A stretch of DNA of 64,000 nucleotides from an uncultured Bacilli bacterium (GCA_910586195.1 CAJUHO010000003.1:16259-80258); one strand, 5' to 3'. Shown: positions 42,767 to 52,636, counted from the first letter of the stretch. The notes: a model not told the origin generated them from the letters alone. Program-made: numbers and translations.

Positions 42767-45700
42767 ATGAGTGTTTTTACGGAATTAATTGAAATACCGC
42801 AAAAAGAGACCATGGGCATTGTAAATTTGACCGATGAGTTTTTTTGTATATATTTAAAAACTTTGTTTGAAAAAAATGGAGCAAATATATTGGTGGTTGT
42901 AAATTCACTGTTTGAGGCAAATAAGCTTTATAAGGATTTACTTGTTTATACGGATAAAGTATCTTTGTTTCCAATGGATGATTTTTTAACGAGTGAAGCG
43001 ATTGCTATTAGTCCAGATTTACAAATGGTGAGAATGGAAACTTTGATTTCTCTTACTTTACAAAAATCACAAATTGTTATTACCAATTTAATGGGATTTC
43101 TTCGTTATCTTCCCTCTCCTGTTGATTTTTCAAATTGTTTGAAGACGTATCGAAGGGGGGAGGAAATTTCTTCAAAAGATTTGATTCAATATTTGTTAAA
43201 ATTAGGCTACCATAGGGAAACAATGGTCACTCAAACTGGAGAATTTGCTATTCGTGGTTTTATTATAGATATTTTTCCAGTAACTTATGATAATCCTATT
43301 CGTTTTGAATTTTTTGGTGATGAGATTGATGAGATTCGTAGTTTTCAAATTGGAAGTCAACGTTCTATAGAAAAACTTGAAGAAGTTACCATTTATCCAT
43401 GTTGGGAGTTTATTGTAGAAAAAGAGGTGGAAGAAGAAAAACAAAAGCAGAAATATTTGGAAGAATGTTTACAGCATACTTTTTCTATTAAAGATTATTT
43501 GTTAAATCCTACTATTATTTATAAAGACTATTCTCAATTAGCAGTTAGTGAGAAAACTCTTCGTAATGAGATTATGACTTATCAGACTACTAAAGATGTA
43601 TCTTATTCTGGTAATTATATGTTTTTTTTAAGCGATTTAAGAACTAGTAAAGAAATATATTATATGAATGTTGATAATATCATTGCGGATCAAAATTTAT
43701 ATGTTATGGATTTTGGTATTAAATCGGTTCCTTCTTTTCATGAAAATGGTGAGGCTATTAATCAATACTTAATTCATAATTTAGAAAATCAAAAAACAGT
43801 GATTATTTGTTTAGATAAAACTCAAATAGAGAGTTTTACATCTCATCTTGCAGTCCCTTATGCTCAAGTTTTTGAGAATGGAATCGTTTTACATCAGGTG
43901 AATATATTAGAAAAGCCAATTGGTGAGGGATTTATTTATAAGGATTATATATTTATTTCTCAAAATGAATTATATAATGAAAAGAAACGCAGTAAAAAAT
44001 CAGTATCTAGTTTTAAATACACTTCTAAAATAAAGGATATTGATAAATTACAAATAGGAGATTATGTTGTTCATGATGTTCATGGTATTGGTATTTATAA
44101 TGGTATTCGTGTGTTAGTTCAAAATGGTATGAGTAAGGACTATTTAGAATTACTTTATAAAAACAATGATAAACTTTATATTCCAGTGGAAAAAATAGAT
44201 TATTTAAATAAATATACTGGAAGAGAAGGAAGTGCTCCTAATATTCATTCATTAAATGGTAGTGAATGGGAAAAAACGAAACGTCGTGTATCTCAAAAAA
44301 TTGCTGATATGGCAGATCAACTTTTGAAGCTTTATGCAGAAAGAGAAAGCAGAAAAGGTTATGCTTTTTCAAAAGATACAGCGTTACTTTATGAATTTGA
44401 ACATGATATTCCTTTTCAACTTACCAAAGATCAAATGTTAGCTATTAAACAAATAAAATTAGATATGGAGTCTATTCAACCAATGGATCGTCTTTTATGT
44501 GGGGATGTTGGTTTCGGAAAAACAGAGGTTGCTTTTGTTGCTGCTTTTAAGGCTATACTGGATTCTAAGCAAGTTTTGTTTTTATGTCCTACTACTATTT
44601 TATCTAATCAGCATTATGAAAATGCTTTACGTCGTTTTCGTGATTTCCCAGTTCAAATTGCTTTACTGAATCGTTTTAGTTCCTCTCGTGAAGTAAAACG
44701 AATTATTGCAGGATTAAAGGATGGAACTATTGATTTAGTTTTTGGTACTCATCGTCTTTTAAGTGATGATGTTCAACCAAAGGATTTGGGTTTATTAATT
44801 ATTGATGAAGAGCAGAGATTTGGAGTAGCGCATAAAGAAAAAATTAAACAGTATAAATCTAATGTTGATATTTTGACTCTAACAGCAACTCCAATTCCTA
44901 GAACTTTACAAATGTCTATGACGGGTATTCGGAGTCTTTCCTTAATTGAGACACCACCAGTAGATCGTTATCCTATTCAAACGTATGTAGTGGAGGAAAA
45001 TAAGCAGATTATACGAGATGCTATTTATAAGGAACTTTCTAGAGATGGTCAAATATTTTTACTTTATAATCGAGTAGAATTGATAGAACGGAAGGCCCAA
45101 GAAATTGCTGAGTTAGTTCCTGATGCCCGTGTTATGGTAGCACATGGACAGATGACTAAAATTCAGATGGAAAATAGGATGATAGATTTTATTAATCATG
45201 AGTATGATGTTTTAGTTTGTACAACAATTATAGAAACAGGAATTGATATTCCTAATGTCAATACACTGATTATTTTAGATGCTGATCATTTTGGATTAAG
45301 TCAGTTATATCAAATTAGAGGTCGTGTTGGTCGTAGTAATAAGTTTGCATATGCTTATTTAATGTATAAACCATTTAAAGCTTTGACAGAAACTGCTGTA
45401 AAAAGATTGAATGTTATAAAAGAGTTTACGGAACTTGGTAGTGGCTTTTCTATTGCTACTCGTGACTTGTCTATTCGGGGAGCTGGAGATATATTGGGTA
45501 GAGAGCAAGCTGGATTTATCGATAGTATAGGAATTGATTTATATTTAAAACTTCTTAATAATGAAGTGGCGAGAAGACAGGGGAAAAATTTGAGTGAAGA
45601 AGAAAAAGAAGATGTTAATCCTTTGATAAATGTTGCTACTCATATTGAGGATAATTATGTAAATGATGAAGATTTAAAAATAGAAATCCATCGTTTAATT

Positions 45701-46066
45701 AATACCATTGATAGTAGAAGAATGCTAGGACAGGTGAAATGTGAACTAGAAGATAGATTTGGTAAAATTAATGAAGATATGTTGATTTATATGCATGAAG
45801 AATGGTTTGAAAAATTGGCGAAAAAAATTCCAATAAAAAATTTCAGACAAACTAAAAATTCAATAGAATTATCTTTTACGAAAAATATTGTAGAAAAGTT
45901 AAATATGGAAGAACTGTTTATGGATGCTTGTAATATTTCAATGATGTTTCGTTTTAAAACTTTAGGAGAGACTTTGGTTATAGTTTTAGATACTATTAAG
46001 CTGGAAATCCATCCCATTTATTATTTGTGTGATTTATTGGAAAATATTAGTTGTAAATTATACTGA
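42767..46066 (+). CDS. mfd: Transcription-repair coupling factor Mfd
   Basis: A 1,099-residue translocase that removes stalled RNA polymerase at DNA lesions and recruits UvrA. The UvrB-like N-terminal module has RGFIIDIFPV; the RNA polymerase-interacting domain has GDYVVHDVHGIGIYNG; the RecG-like motor has Walker A GDVGFGKTE, DEEQRFGV and TATPIPRTL; the TRCF domain is at the C-terminus. Start at 42767 follows GGGTGATA. Confidence 0.98.
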   Translation: MSVFTELIEIPQKETMGIVNLTDEFFCIYLKTLFEKNGANILVVVNSLFEANKLYKDLLVYTDKVSLFPMDDFLTSEAIAISPDLQMVRMETLISLTLQKSQIVITNLMGFLRYLPSPVDFSNCLKTYRRGEEISSKDLIQYLLKLGYHRETMVTQTGEFAIRGFIIDIFPVTYDNPIRFEFFGDEIDEIRSFQIGSQRSIEKLEEVTIYPCWEFIVEKEVEEEKQKQKYLEECLQHTFSIKDYLLNPTIIYKDYSQLAVSEKTLRNEIMTYQTTKDVSYSGNYMFFLSDLRTSKEIYYMNVDNIIADQNLYVMDFGIKSVPSFHENGEAINQYLIHNLENQKTVIICLDKTQIESFTSHLAVPYAQVFENGIVLHQVNILEKPIGEGFIYKDYIFISQNELYNEKKRSKKSVSSFKYTSKIKDIDKLQIGDYVVHDVHGIGIYNGIRVLVQNGMSKDYLELLYKNNDKLYIPVEKIDYLNKYTGREGSAPNIHSLNGSEWEKTKRRVSQKIADMADQLLKLYAERESRKGYAFSKDTALLYEFEHDIPFQLTKDQMLAIKQIKLDMESIQPMDRLLCGDVGFGKTEVAFVAAFKAILDSKQVLFLCPTTILSNQHYENALRRFRDFPVQIALLNRFSSSREVKRIIAGLKDGTIDLVFGTHRLLSDDVQPKDLGLLIIDEEQRFGVAHKEKIKQYKSNVDILTLTATPIPRTLQMSMTGIRSLSLIETPPVDRYPIQTYVVEENKQIIRDAIYKELSRDGQIFLLYNRVELIERKAQEIAELVPDARVMVAHGQMTKIQMENRMIDFINHEYDVLVCTTIIETGIDIPNVNTLIILDADHFGLSQLYQIRGRVGRSNKFAYAYLMYKPFKALTETAVKRLNVIKEFTELGSGFSIATRDLSIRGAGDILGREQAGFIDSIGIDLYLKLLNNEVARRQGKNLSEEEKEDVNPLINVATHIEDNYVNDEDLKIEIHRLINTIDSRRMLGQVKCELEDRFGKINEDMLIYMHEEWFEKLAKKIPIKNFRQTKNSIELSFTKNIVEKLNMEELFMDACNISMMFRFKTLGETLVIVLDTIKLEIHPIYYLCDLLENISCKLY

Positions 46067-46128
46067 TAGTGTTACAAATTAGATAGTTAATAGTATTTCT
46101 TTAATCTTTTGTTTTTCTGAAAAAAACA

Positions 46129-46157
46129 TTGACTAAAAAAATATTGCTTGGTATTCT
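46129..46157 (+). promoter_or_regulatory. Promoter before the hypothetical gene at 46.2 kb
   Basis: TTGACT (46129-46134) and TATTCT (46152-46157) are 17 bases apart, about 30 bases before the coding start. Confidence 0.65.
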
Positions 46158-46188
46158 TTTTATGTAATTATAGAAAGAGGTGTTGATT

Positions 46189-46845
46189 TTGATAGGAGTA
46201 GAGGATCTAGAAAGACAACATTTGGAAACATATAAAAATGCAATTTTAGAGTTGATTCGTAATAATACAGAAATTCTTATTACTGAAGATATTATTTCTC
46301 TTCTTAGACAACCACCTCTTGACTCTATGGATTCTGTAAAAACTAGATTGTTTAATTTATCAAAAAGATTTGGAATTGTTTTAGATAAAGAAGTAGTGGA
46401 TGGTTTATTGAATGCGTATCGTGTGCAATTAATTGAAAAATTTTCTAACATTGGTGAAGATAGAGTGCATAGACTAAGTAAACTTGTAGAAGATTTTTTT
46501 CCTAAAAAGGAATCAGACATGATAAAAATTCCTAAAAAGGAGTTTTCTTCAATTAATAGTAAAATAAAAAAAATTTCTAAAGAAAAAATAAAAAGTGCTA
46601 ATCAATCATTGCTTTCAGGTCTTCCTAAACTTTTTAAGGAAGATATAGATAATGAATGTAGAATTAAAATAATAGATGATATGAGAAAATATCTTTTAGG
46701 AAACTATAGTAAAGATTTAATTGAAAATATAGAATTAAAAATAGTTATTAAAGATACTACTTTAATGAATAGTATATTAGAGCAAGGGGAGAGATATCTG
46801 TTTACTAAAAGTAACTCTCATTTGTTTGATATTTCAAATAATTAG
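46189..46845 (+). CDS. Hypothetical protein between mfd and spoVT
   Basis: A protein of about 218 residues that I do not recognise. It is hydrophilic, mostly helical by composition, with no signal peptide, membrane segment, Cys pair or catalytic motif that I can see. A lysine-rich middle (about 105-140) is followed by a second helical half. It has its own promoter and terminator, so it is a single-gene unit. The start is uncertain: TTG 46189 is well spaced from AGAGG, GTG 46180 and TTG 46183 are closer. Confidence 0.65.
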   Translation: MIGVEDLERQHLETYKNAILELIRNNTEILITEDIISLLRQPPLDSMDSVKTRLFNLSKRFGIVLDKEVVDGLLNAYRVQLIEKFSNIGEDRVHRLSKLVEDFFPKKESDMIKIPKKEFSSINSKIKKISKEKIKSANQSLLSGLPKLFKEDIDNECRIKIIDDMRKYLLGNYSKDLIENIELKIVIKDTTLMNSILEQGERYLFTKSNSHLFDISNN

Positions 46846-46869
46846 GACTCAATCTGAGTTCTTTTTTTT
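46844..46869 (+). terminator. Terminator after the hypothetical gene
   Basis: AGGACTC and GAGTTCT (one G-T pair) form a seven-pair stem with a five-base loop, followed by eight T residues. Confidence 0.85.
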
Positions 46870-47002
46870 ATTTAGTTTACTAAATGGAAATATTTACCAA
46901 GGGAATTTATGGGAATAAAGTTTATAATATATATAGAAGTAATTATTAAGGTATAAAGTTTCAAAAATAGCAGATGATAATTGTAGAAAGAGAGGAATCG
47001 TT

Positions 47003-47533
47003 ATGAAAACAACTGGTGTAGTAAGAAGAATAGATGACTTGGGAAGAATTGTTATTCCTAAAGAAATTAGAAGAACCTTAAGGATTAGAGATGGTGAATC
47101 TTTGGAGATATTTGTTGATAAAGAAATGATTGCTTTAAAAAAATATTCTTCTATGGATGATATGACGGAGATTGCAAAAACTTTAGCGGATACCATTAGT
47201 TCTACAATTAAAAAAAATATTTTTATTACCGATCGTGATAGATTTATTGTTGCAACAGGAGAAGATAGAAAAAAATATTTAAATAAGGCTATATCAAGAG
47301 TGTTAGAACAGCAAATGAATGATCGTGAAGTATTAGTAGAAAAAACTCCTCATTCGATAGAACTCATAGATGGCAAAAAAGAGGAATATACTTATATCAT
47401 CAATCCAATTAATGTAAAAGGGGACGTTGTGGGATTGGTGATTATTCTTTCTCAAGAGAATAGTATTATAGAAGTAGATGAAAAAATTGCTGTTGTGATA
47501 GCAGATTTTCTAAGTAAACATATTGAAGAATAA
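47003..47533 (+). CDS. spoVT: Stage V sporulation transcription factor SpoVT
   Basis: A 176-residue regulator with an N-terminal AbrB-type swapped-hairpin DNA-binding domain (TTGVVRRIDDLGRIVIPKEI, then RRTLRIRDGESLEIF) and a C-terminal GAF-like domain (about 60-176). This two-domain layout and length mark SpoVT rather than AbrB. In Bacillus it fine-tunes sigma-G genes in the forespore. It lies downstream of mfd as in Bacillus, apart from the inserted hypothetical gene. Confidence 0.93.
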   Translation: MKTTGVVRRIDDLGRIVIPKEIRRTLRIRDGESLEIFVDKEMIALKKYSSMDDMTEIAKTLADTISSTIKKNIFITDRDRFIVATGEDRKKYLNKAISRVLEQQMNDREVLVEKTPHSIELIDGKKEEYTYIINPINVKGDVVGLVIILSQENSIIEVDEKIAVVIADFLSKHIEE

Positions 47534-47551
47534 AAGAGTTTATGATATAAT
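47523..47551 (+). promoter_or_regulatory. Promoter of the metG T-box transcript
   Basis: TTGAAG (47523-47528) and TATAAT (47546-47551) are 17 bases apart. The -35 box overlaps the end of spoVT. Confidence 0.8.
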
Positions 47552-47559
47552 TCAACATA

Positions 47560-47776
47560 TTGATTGTTTTGATGGAGAGTTTAATAGATAGCATTAGTTA
47601 AGAGAGTTCTTGTTGGTGGAAATAGAATCTAATGAACTATTAGATATGGCTTCTGAACTATTAAGTTGATAAGTAAGCTTAATCGTTTAATAGGCGTTAA
47701 CTATTTGAGTGTATAATGAACATTATAAAATAAGGTGGTACCGCGAAGATTCGTCCTTATGTTATAATGTTTTTTG
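47560..47776 (+). ncRNA. T-box leader of metG
   Basis: The T-box sequence AAGGTGGTACCGCG is at 47732-47745. It can pair in an antiterminator, or the flanking ACATTATAA and TTATAATGT with ATAAGG/CCTTAT form the terminator stem ending in a T run at 47770-47775. A candidate specifier triplet ATG lies at 47646-47648 in GATATGGCTTCTGAAC, near the 3' side of stem I. Uncharged tRNA-Met would favour read-through into metG. Confidence 0.9.
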
Positions 47777-47797
47777 TGTCTATATGGGAGGGATTTT

Positions 47798-49321
47798 ATG
47801 AAAGATAAATTTTATATTTCGACAGCTATTACTTATACATCAGGGAAACCACATATTGGGAATACGTATGAAGTTATTTTAGCAGATGCTATTGCACGCT
47901 ATAAACGATTGAAGGGTTATGATGTATATTTTCAGACTGGAACGGATGAACATGGCTTGAAAATAGAAGATAAAGCTCGTGAAAGTGGACAGACTCCACA
48001 ACAATTTGTAGATACTATTGCTACAGAAATTAAAAGAATTTGGGATTTGATGAATACTAGTTATGATAAATTCGTTAGAACTACGAATCCTCATCATAAA
48101 GAGATTGTTCAAAAAATTTTTAAGAAATTATACGATCAAGGAGATATTTATAAAGGCGAATATAAGGGGCTTTATTGTAAACCTTGTGAATCCTTTTTTA
48201 CAGATAGTCAATTAGTAGATGGAAAATGTCCGGATTGTGGGCGTGTAGTTGAAGAAGCATGTGAGGAGGCTTATTTCTTTAGATTAAGCAAGTATCAAAA
48301 ACAATTAGAAGAATATATTGAAACACATCCTCATTTTATTGAACCAGTTTCTCGTAAAAATGAAATGATTAATAATTTTTTGAAGCCAGGATTGCAAGAT
48401 TTATGTGTATCTAGAACTACTTTTGATTGGGGGGTTCCTGTTGACTTCGATTTAAATCATGTGGTTTATGTTTGGATTGATGCATTATCAAATTATATTA
48501 CATTTTTAGGGTATGATCCTGATGGTTCTAGTGAAGAATTTCGAAAGTATTGGCCAGCTGATATTCATTTGATTGGAAAAGATATTTTAAGATTTCATAC
48601 ATTGTATTGGCCTATTTTATTAATGGCTTTGGATTTAGAGTTACCAGAGAGAATTTTTGGACATCCATGGCTTTTAATGAATAATGATAAGATGAGTAAA
48701 AGTAAAGGTAATGTAATTTATGCTGACGATTTAGTAGAAAAGTTTGGAGTGGATGCTGTTCGTTATTATTTGATTCATGAAATTCCATTTTCTAGTGATG
48801 GTAATATTACTTATGAGTTATTAATAGAACGTATTAATGGGGATCTTGCTAATATTCTAGGTAATTTGGTGCAAAGAACAATTTCAATGGTGAATCAATA
48901 TTTTAGTGGTCATATTGAAAATTCTCATGTCGATGATCCTAAAGATGAAGAAATATTTACATTAATGAATGAGTTAGATGCTAAGGTGGAAGCGAAGATG
49001 AATTCTTTGGAAGTAAGTGCGGCGGTTGATGAAGTATTTACATTATTAAGGGCTAGTAATAAATATATTGACGAGACAATGCCTTGGGTACTTGCTAAAG
49101 ATGAAGAAATGAAATTGCGTCTAGAAACCGTTTTGTATAATTTGTTAGAGTCTATTCGGATCTGTGCTGTTTTTTTAGAACCTATTATTCCGGATACTAG
49201 TCGAGAAATATTATTTCAGTTACAAATAGAAAATAAAAGTTTGTCATATCAGGATAATTTAATTTATGAAGTAGGAACTCCAAGACCTATTTTTAAAAGA
49301 ATTAACAAGGATAGTTTTTAA
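47798..49321 (+). CDS. metG: Methionyl-tRNA synthetase
   Basis: Charges tRNA-Met, including the initiator. The 507-residue class I enzyme has the HIGH motif as PHIGN, a four-Cys zinc knuckle (CKPC and CPDC), the KMSKSKG loop and an anticodon domain at the C-terminus. It lacks the C-terminal tRNA-binding EMAP-like domain found in the 664-residue Bacillus enzyme. Start at 47798 follows GGGAGGG. A T-box leader controls it. Confidence 0.97.
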   Translation: MKDKFYISTAITYTSGKPHIGNTYEVILADAIARYKRLKGYDVYFQTGTDEHGLKIEDKARESGQTPQQFVDTIATEIKRIWDLMNTSYDKFVRTTNPHHKEIVQKIFKKLYDQGDIYKGEYKGLYCKPCESFFTDSQLVDGKCPDCGRVVEEACEEAYFFRLSKYQKQLEEYIETHPHFIEPVSRKNEMINNFLKPGLQDLCVSRTTFDWGVPVDFDLNHVVYVWIDALSNYITFLGYDPDGSSEEFRKYWPADIHLIGKDILRFHTLYWPILLMALDLELPERIFGHPWLLMNNDKMSKSKGNVIYADDLVEKFGVDAVRYYLIHEIPFSSDGNITYELLIERINGDLANILGNLVQRTISMVNQYFSGHIENSHVDDPKDEEIFTLMNELDAKVEAKMNSLEVSAAVDEVFTLLRASNKYIDETMPWVLAKDEEMKLRLETVLYNLLESIRICAVFLEPIIPDTSREILFQLQIENKSLSYQDNLIYEVGTPRPIFKRINKDSF

Positions 49322-49447
49322 TTTAAATTTGTCAATTTTACAGAAAGGGAATAATTAATTGTTTTCTTTCTTTATATTTTTTGTTACGATGGAAAGGTAG
49401 TGTTGAAGTTGTAGTTGTAGTAAAACTTTAGGAAAGGAATGACTATA

Positions 49448-49645
49448 ATGGATGATACACCTCAACAATATGTACCAGATATTTTAATAAAAATGGCAAA
49501 TATTGATACTGCCTATTTACTAGTTGCTGGGTTTTTAGTTCTATCTATTTCTCAAACTGGAAATATTATTGATATTTTATATCTGGGTGTAGTAACTTAT
49601 TCTTATGTTAGAATTAAAATTCATAGGTGGAAATTAAAGAAGTAA
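49448..49645 (+). CDS. Small hypothetical membrane protein
   Basis: A 65-residue protein with a hydrophobic segment from about 19 to 50, probably two short membrane helices, and a basic tail KIHRWKLKK. I do not recognise a family. ATG 49448 is spaced nine bases from AGGA; ATG 49439 touches that site. It is followed by a clear terminator, which supports a real transcript. Confidence 0.55.
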   Translation: MDDTPQQYVPDILIKMANIDTAYLLVAGFLVLSISQTGNIIDILYLGVVTYSYVRIKIHRWKLKK

Positions 49646-49648
49646 GTT

Positions 49649-49674
49649 AATATCATTGATTAATGATATTTTTT
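49649..49674 (+). terminator. Terminator after the small membrane protein
   Basis: AATATCATT and AATGATATT form a perfect nine-pair stem with a GATT loop, followed by a T run. Confidence 0.85.
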
Positions 49675-49715
49675 ATTTATAAAATGGTTTTATATTAAAA
49701 GGAGGTGTTAGAGGA

Positions 49716-50465
49716 ATGTTTATTGATACACATTGTCATTTATCAAAGCAATATTATGATGATATAGATAGTATTATAGCAAAGAACAAAGAAAGGGGAG
49801 TTGAAAGAATTATTATTTCTGGTTGTGAATTATCTGAGATTGAAGAGAGTCTTTATTATGCAAAAAAGTATAATGATGTATATTTATCTTTGGGTTTTCA
49901 TCCTTCAGAGGTAGACAAAATAGAAAATAGTCATTTTAAAATGTTAGAAAATTTTCTTGGTGAGGAGAAGGTAGTAGCTCTTGGTGAGATTGGTTTGGAT
50001 TATCATTATGGTAAAGAAAATAGACTAGAACAAATGAAACTTTTTGAAAAACAATTAAACATTGCTGAGGCAATGAACTTACCTGTTATTGTTCATTCAA
50101 GGGATGCTACACAAGATACTATTGATATATTGAAAAATCATCATGTTAAAGGAGTTATTCATTGTTTTTCTGGTAGTTATGAGATTGCTAAGCAATATAT
50201 TGATATGGGATTTTTATTAGGAATAGGTGGTGTTGTTACTTTTAAGAATAGTAATTTACCTAAAGTGATTTCTATGCTTGATCTTTCTTGTGTTGTATTA
50301 GAAACAGATAGTCCTTATCTTACTCCACATCCTTATCGTGGCCAAGTGAATAGTTCCCAATATATACCTGTTATTGCTTTAAAAATTGCAGAAGTCAAGG
50401 GTGTTTCTGTGGATGATGTAATGAGGCAGACGACAGCTAATGCTATCGCTTTATTTGACTTTTGA
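49716..50465 (+). CDS. TatD family metal-dependent hydrolase (YabD)
   Basis: A 249-residue TIM-barrel DNase. Metal ligands are visible in DTHCHL (His6, His8), GEIGLDYHY, HSRDA, HCFSG and ETDSPYLTP. Members have 3'-5' exonuclease activity and have been linked to DNA repair and tRNA quality control. It follows metG as yabD does in Bacillus, with the small membrane gene inserted. Confidence 0.95.
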   Translation: MFIDTHCHLSKQYYDDIDSIIAKNKERGVERIIISGCELSEIEESLYYAKKYNDVYLSLGFHPSEVDKIENSHFKMLENFLGEEKVVALGEIGLDYHYGKENRLEQMKLFEKQLNIAEAMNLPVIVHSRDATQDTIDILKNHHVKGVIHCFSGSYEIAKQYIDMGFLLGIGGVVTFKNSNLPKVISMLDLSCVVLETDSPYLTPHPYRGQVNSSQYIPVIALKIAEVKGVSVDDVMRQTTANAIALFDF

Positions 50466-50511
50466 TGGGCTCTATGCTACGATTTATATATCATAGAGGT
50501 GAATATATATA

Positions 50512-51108
50512 ATGAAAAAGTTAATTCGAAATTATTTTCACTACTTATCTACTGTTATTTGCATTTTTGTAATTTTATTTTGTGTGGCTTCGGGAAATAT
50601 AAGAGAGACTGTTACAACTTACAATGTAAATAATTTGAAATCTATTCAAGCGATGAGAATGGCAAATACATATAATTCTTTGCCATCTCAGGCTGTATCT
50701 AGTACTACTATATATGAAACTTTTGAGGAGGCTTTTGCTGTTGCTCAATCAGGTAGAGTATCTTCTTTTATAGGAAAGCTTACAGGTTATGGTCCAGACT
50801 GTAAAGGATGTGGAGGATTTAGTGCGTGTCCACCTAAACAAAATTTTAAAAATGGTAATATTTATTATGATGATTCAAAGTATGGAAAAGTAAGAATTGT
50901 TGCTGCTGATCAGACTTTGCCTTGTGGTAGTATTATTCGATTAAGTAATATTGATATATATAATACTTCGATTGTTGCTATTGTTATGGATCGTGGGAGC
51001 TCTGTTAATGGTAAACATTTAGATTTATTATTTGAAACGGAAAAAGATATGCAAGGGATGCATACACAAGATAATATTCAATTTGATATTTTACGCTTAG
51101 GATTTTAA
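50512..51108 (+). CDS. Secreted 3D-domain protein (YabE/YuiC-like)
   Basis: A 198-residue exported protein with a signal anchor at about 12-30 and a C-terminal 3D domain with the three aspartates in IVAADQTLPCG, VMDRGSS and KHLDLLF. The 3D domain shares the double-psi barrel of MltA and cuts peptidoglycan glycan strands. A Cys cluster (CKGCGGFSAC) lies just before it. Bacillus YabE at this location is longer and carries DUF348 and G5 domains, which are missing here; the 3D-only form is closer to YuiC or YocH. Confidence 0.88.
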   Translation: MKKLIRNYFHYLSTVICIFVILFCVASGNIRETVTTYNVNNLKSIQAMRMANTYNSLPSQAVSSTTIYETFEEAFAVAQSGRVSSFIGKLTGYGPDCKGCGGFSACPPKQNFKNGNIYYDDSKYGKVRIVAADQTLPCGSIIRLSNIDIYNTSIVAIVMDRGSSVNGKHLDLLFETEKDMQGMHTQDNIQFDILRLGF

Positions 51109-51319
51109 GTTTTATAATAAATTTTTAAAATTCATTCATGTATTAGTATTTTTTGTTAATACTATTTATGTGAGTGATTTTTATTTTATGTAGATTGCTT
51201 TATTATATTAATCTATGAATTATATTTTGCTTCTTAAATAATTGAGTGTAAAATATAAAAAAACTTCTTTACAAGAATTTTTGATTATGCTAATATGGGA
51301 TTATAGGAGGATAGAAACA

Positions 51320-51940
51320 ATGAAAGAAAAAGAAGAAGACAATCGCAAAAGGGAGATTATTATTTCTGTAGTGGCAATTTTAGTTTTAATTGTTGCTGTA
51401 GTTGGTGTAACTTATGCTGCATTTAGTTTTACTGGAAGTGGTTCTAAAGAGAATACTATTAGTACTGGTACTATCACTTTTAGTTATACAGAAAAAACAA
51501 ATGGTATTTCCTTAGTAAATGCGCAACCACTTGCTGATTCTGTTGGTAAAGTTTTAACTGAGTCAGATCCTACAAATGGTGTTGAACAAGGTTATTTTGA
51601 TTTCACTGTTGCAAGTACTGTGCAAGGTAGTACTGCTATTAATTATGAAATTTATGGTGTAGCAGAAACAACTAATACGTTAGATTCTCAGTATGTTAAA
51701 GTCTATTTAACAGATGCGACTACTGATACAGCAGTAACTGGTTATACAGAATCAGTGCCTACATATAATAGTTTGTCAAATTCAACTAATGCAGAAAATG
51801 GTAAAGTATTATATACAGGTTCTTTTAATGGATCAGATTCAAAAGATTTTCGTTTAAGAATTTGGGTGGCTGATGCTTACAATGTTACGGGAACTTCAAC
51901 AGCATTTACTATGAAAGTTAATGTAAATGCGACAGCATAA
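51320..51940 (+). CDS. TasA-like secreted protein with SipW-type signal peptide, copy 1
   Basis: A 206-residue exported protein. The N-terminal basic stretch and hydrophobic helix (about 11-33) end in GVTYAAFSFTGSGSKENTIS, which fits the SipW-dependent signal pattern (small-x-Ala, aromatic, then N...G). The rest is beta-rich, Thr/Ser-rich and ends with FRLRIWVAD and a C-terminal strand pair. It has a paralogue of identical length 75 bases downstream. Start at 51320 follows AGGAGG; an upstream in-frame GTG is not used. TasA and camelysin proteins form biofilm fibres in Bacillus; fibre formation here is inference. Confidence 0.75.
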   Translation: MKEKEEDNRKREIIISVVAILVLIVAVVGVTYAAFSFTGSGSKENTISTGTITFSYTEKTNGISLVNAQPLADSVGKVLTESDPTNGVEQGYFDFTVASTVQGSTAINYEIYGVAETTNTLDSQYVKVYLTDATTDTAVTGYTESVPTYNSLSNSTNAENGKVLYTGSFNGSDSKDFRLRIWVADAYNVTGTSTAFTMKVNVNATA

Positions 51941-52015
51941 TGAAAGAATAATATAAATTGTTCTTTTCTTAAAATAATTAATGTGATATACTTTAAATAG
52001 TAAGGAGGATAAACA

Positions 52016-52636
52016 ATGAGTGATAAAGACGATACTATGAGAGACAACTCATCAAAGCAAATTTTATTATCTGTTTTAGGAGTAGCAATTCTTGTAGTTG
52101 CTGTAGTTGGAGTTTCATTTGCAGCATTTACTTATACAGGAGTTGGAACAAAGGAAAATAAGATTAGTACAGGTACTATTTCGATGACTTATACTGAGGA
52201 TACAAATGGTATTTCAATTACAAATGCATTTCCTATGTCAGATGAAGCTGGAAAGTTACTATCTGGAACAGAAGAGAAATTTGATTTTACTGTAGCATCT
52301 ACTATTACAGGTGTTGCGACAATTCAATATGAAATTGCTGCGAAGAAAACAGATACTTCTACACTTAATGGAACAGATGTTAAGCTTTATCTAGAAAAGC
52401 TAGTTGGTGAAAGTTATCAAGAGGCTATGGCTCCTAAAGTTTATAATGAGTCAGCTGCTAATTCAGATGTTGGGACACCAAGTGGTTCTATGATTTTATA
52501 TACTGGTAGTCATTCTACATCAACTACTGATAATTTCCGTTTAAGAATGTGGTTAGCAGATACAGCTGTTATCGACAATCAAGGCGAAAGCAAAAACTTT
52601 ACAGTAAAAGTAAACGTCTATGGTAAAGCGGTTTAA
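52016..52636 (+). CDS. TasA-like secreted protein with SipW-type signal peptide, copy 2
   Basis: A paralogue of the preceding gene, also 206 residues. Shared stretches are GVSFAAFTYTG with KENKISTGTI, DTNGISITNAFPMSD and FRLRMWLAD. The hydrophobic helix spans about 15-37. A strong AAGGAGGATA ribosome site and a TATACT -10 element in the intergenic gap suggest separate as well as shared transcription. It ends at a clear terminator before the peptidase gene. Confidence 0.75.
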   Translation: MSDKDDTMRDNSSKQILLSVLGVAILVVAVVGVSFAAFTYTGVGTKENKISTGTISMTYTEDTNGISITNAFPMSDEAGKLLSGTEEKFDFTVASTITGVATIQYEIAAKKTDTSTLNGTDVKLYLEKLVGESYQEAMAPKVYNESAANSDVGTPSGSMILYTGSHSTSTTDNFRLRMWLADTAVIDNQGESKNFTVKVNVYGKAV

